Source: Gluconobacter aidae (GTDB taxonomy: Bacteria; Pseudomonadota; Alphaproteobacteria; Acetobacterales; Acetobacteraceae). Taken from it: DNA of 43,993 nt. Position 1 is the first letter of the stretch. Each line of letters begins with the position of its first letter. A model generated the notes under the pieces. The model ran no database searches, had not been told where the DNA came from, and saw only the letters and a list, made by a program, of their open reading frames with translations. Shown piece by piece: positions 43,521 to 43,993 of this stretch. The position numbers and the translations under genes were made by a program. The DNA is taken from contig NZ_WIPH01000021.1 of NCBI RefSeq assembly GCF_009547075.1, forward strand, positions 1 through 43,993. The letters run 5' to 3'.

Positions 43521-43993
43521 TTGGAAAATATTCAGGAGCGTCAGATACGGGCCGTATTCGACCAGAAAACAATCCGTGTCTATCAGGCCTATAGCGATGA
43601 AATAGCGGATGCTGCCCTGTCAAACGGTACGTTTCGACCGCCTACGTTCAAAATGGAACGTATGACCTGGATTAAACCGTCATTCCTGTGGATGATGTAT
43701 CGAGCGGGATGGGGCTATAAGGACGCTGGGCAACGCCGAATTCTTGCCATGGATATTACGCGCACAGGCTTTGAGTGGGCTCTTACGCATAGCTGCAACA
43801 CTCATCGGGGTGACGTCATGAGTCCAGAAGAATGGAGCAACCTTAAACTTAAATCGCCTGTACGAATTCAATGGGATCCAGAACGAAATTTGCAGCTTGA
43901 ACCTCTGCCCTATCGTTCGCTTCAAATTGGATTGAGTAAAGAAGCTGTCAGTCTCTATACTGGTGAATGGATACAGAAAATCACAGACGTGAC
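43521..43993 (+). CDS. DUF4291 protein, 5' part (cut by window end)
   Basis: An open frame runs to the window end without a stop and reads as DUF4291: IQERQIRAVFDQKTIRVYQ, MTWIKPSFLWMMYRAGW, AMDITRTGFEWAL, PVRIQWDPERN and YRSLQIGLSKEAV in order. The domain has no known activity that I can name. No ATG begins this frame before residue ~45: the nearest possible start is TTG at 43521. One extra T in the TTTT run at 43519-43522 would join it to ATG GAT TTA at 43510 and give MDLFLENIQERQIR, so a one-base deletion (real or a sequencing error) is likely. The gene and its 180-base upstream region are richer in AT than the lut genes, which suggests transfer. Confidence 0.75.
   Translation, partial: MENIQERQIRAVFDQKTIRVYQAYSDEIADAALSNGTFRPPTFKMERMTWIKPSFLWMMYRAGWGYKDAGQRRILAMDITRTGFEWALTHSCNTHRGDVMSPEEWSNLKLKSPVRIQWDPERNLQLEPLPYRSLQIGLSKEAVSLYTGEWIQKITDV

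Overview
The window reads as chromosomal DNA of an acetic acid bacterium (Acetobacteraceae), most likely Gluconobacter or a close relative. This is inferred from the high-GC coding style, the alphaproteobacterial gene types, an NAD-type isocitrate dehydrogenase beside aconitase, lutABC lactate oxidation genes and a periplasmic tricorn-like protease. No ribosomal RNA gene, tRNA, insertion sequence or CRISPR array is visible. Most of the sequence is densely packed, with many 1-4 base stop/start overlaps (ispE/TPR gene, ccmA/ccmB, the polar amino acid ABC pair, MFS/ydcF, rpe/heparinase, lutA/lutB/lutC).

Layout. 1-7.3 kb: ispE with an upstream TPR lipoprotein gene, a divergent uracil-DNA-glycosylase-like gene, a lytic transglycosylase, a YqaA membrane protein and a cytochrome b561, separated by strong bidirectional terminators. 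7.3-14.5 kb: a 1106-residue exported tricorn-like protease behind a perfect inverted repeat, the heme exporter pair ccmAB, and a polar amino acid ABC transporter whose binding protein is fused to its permease. 14.7-16.8 kb: a secreted beta-helix protein that resembles phage tail spikes but stands alone. 17-20.5 kb: a peroxide defence unit, oxyR divergent from ahpC-ahpF. 20.5-27.1 kb: a LysE-type exporter, the icd-acnA operon with a divergent LysR regulator, and an AI-2E-family permease.

27.2-33.2 kb is the most interesting part. A clear TPP riboswitch precedes a tight minus-strand operon: a TonB-dependent receptor, an APH-fold kinase and a PnuC/PnuT-type permease. Read together, this looks like a thiamine (or thiamine precursor) salvage route: outer-membrane uptake, inner-membrane uptake and metabolic trapping by phosphorylation. 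Just downstream lie a decayed FecI-type sigma factor (frameshift, internal stop and shortened region 2) and an apparently intact FecR-type partner with a twin-arginine motif.

33.4-43.4 kb: an MFS transporter coupled to a YdcF-like protein, an AGE/YihS-type sugar isomerase, an rpe-heparinase-glycosyltransferase run, an AT-rich control region, and the lutABC operon. The last 0.5 kb holds the 5' part of a DUF4291 gene of lower GC, cut by the window end; its start is disturbed at a T-run and it may have been acquired by transfer.
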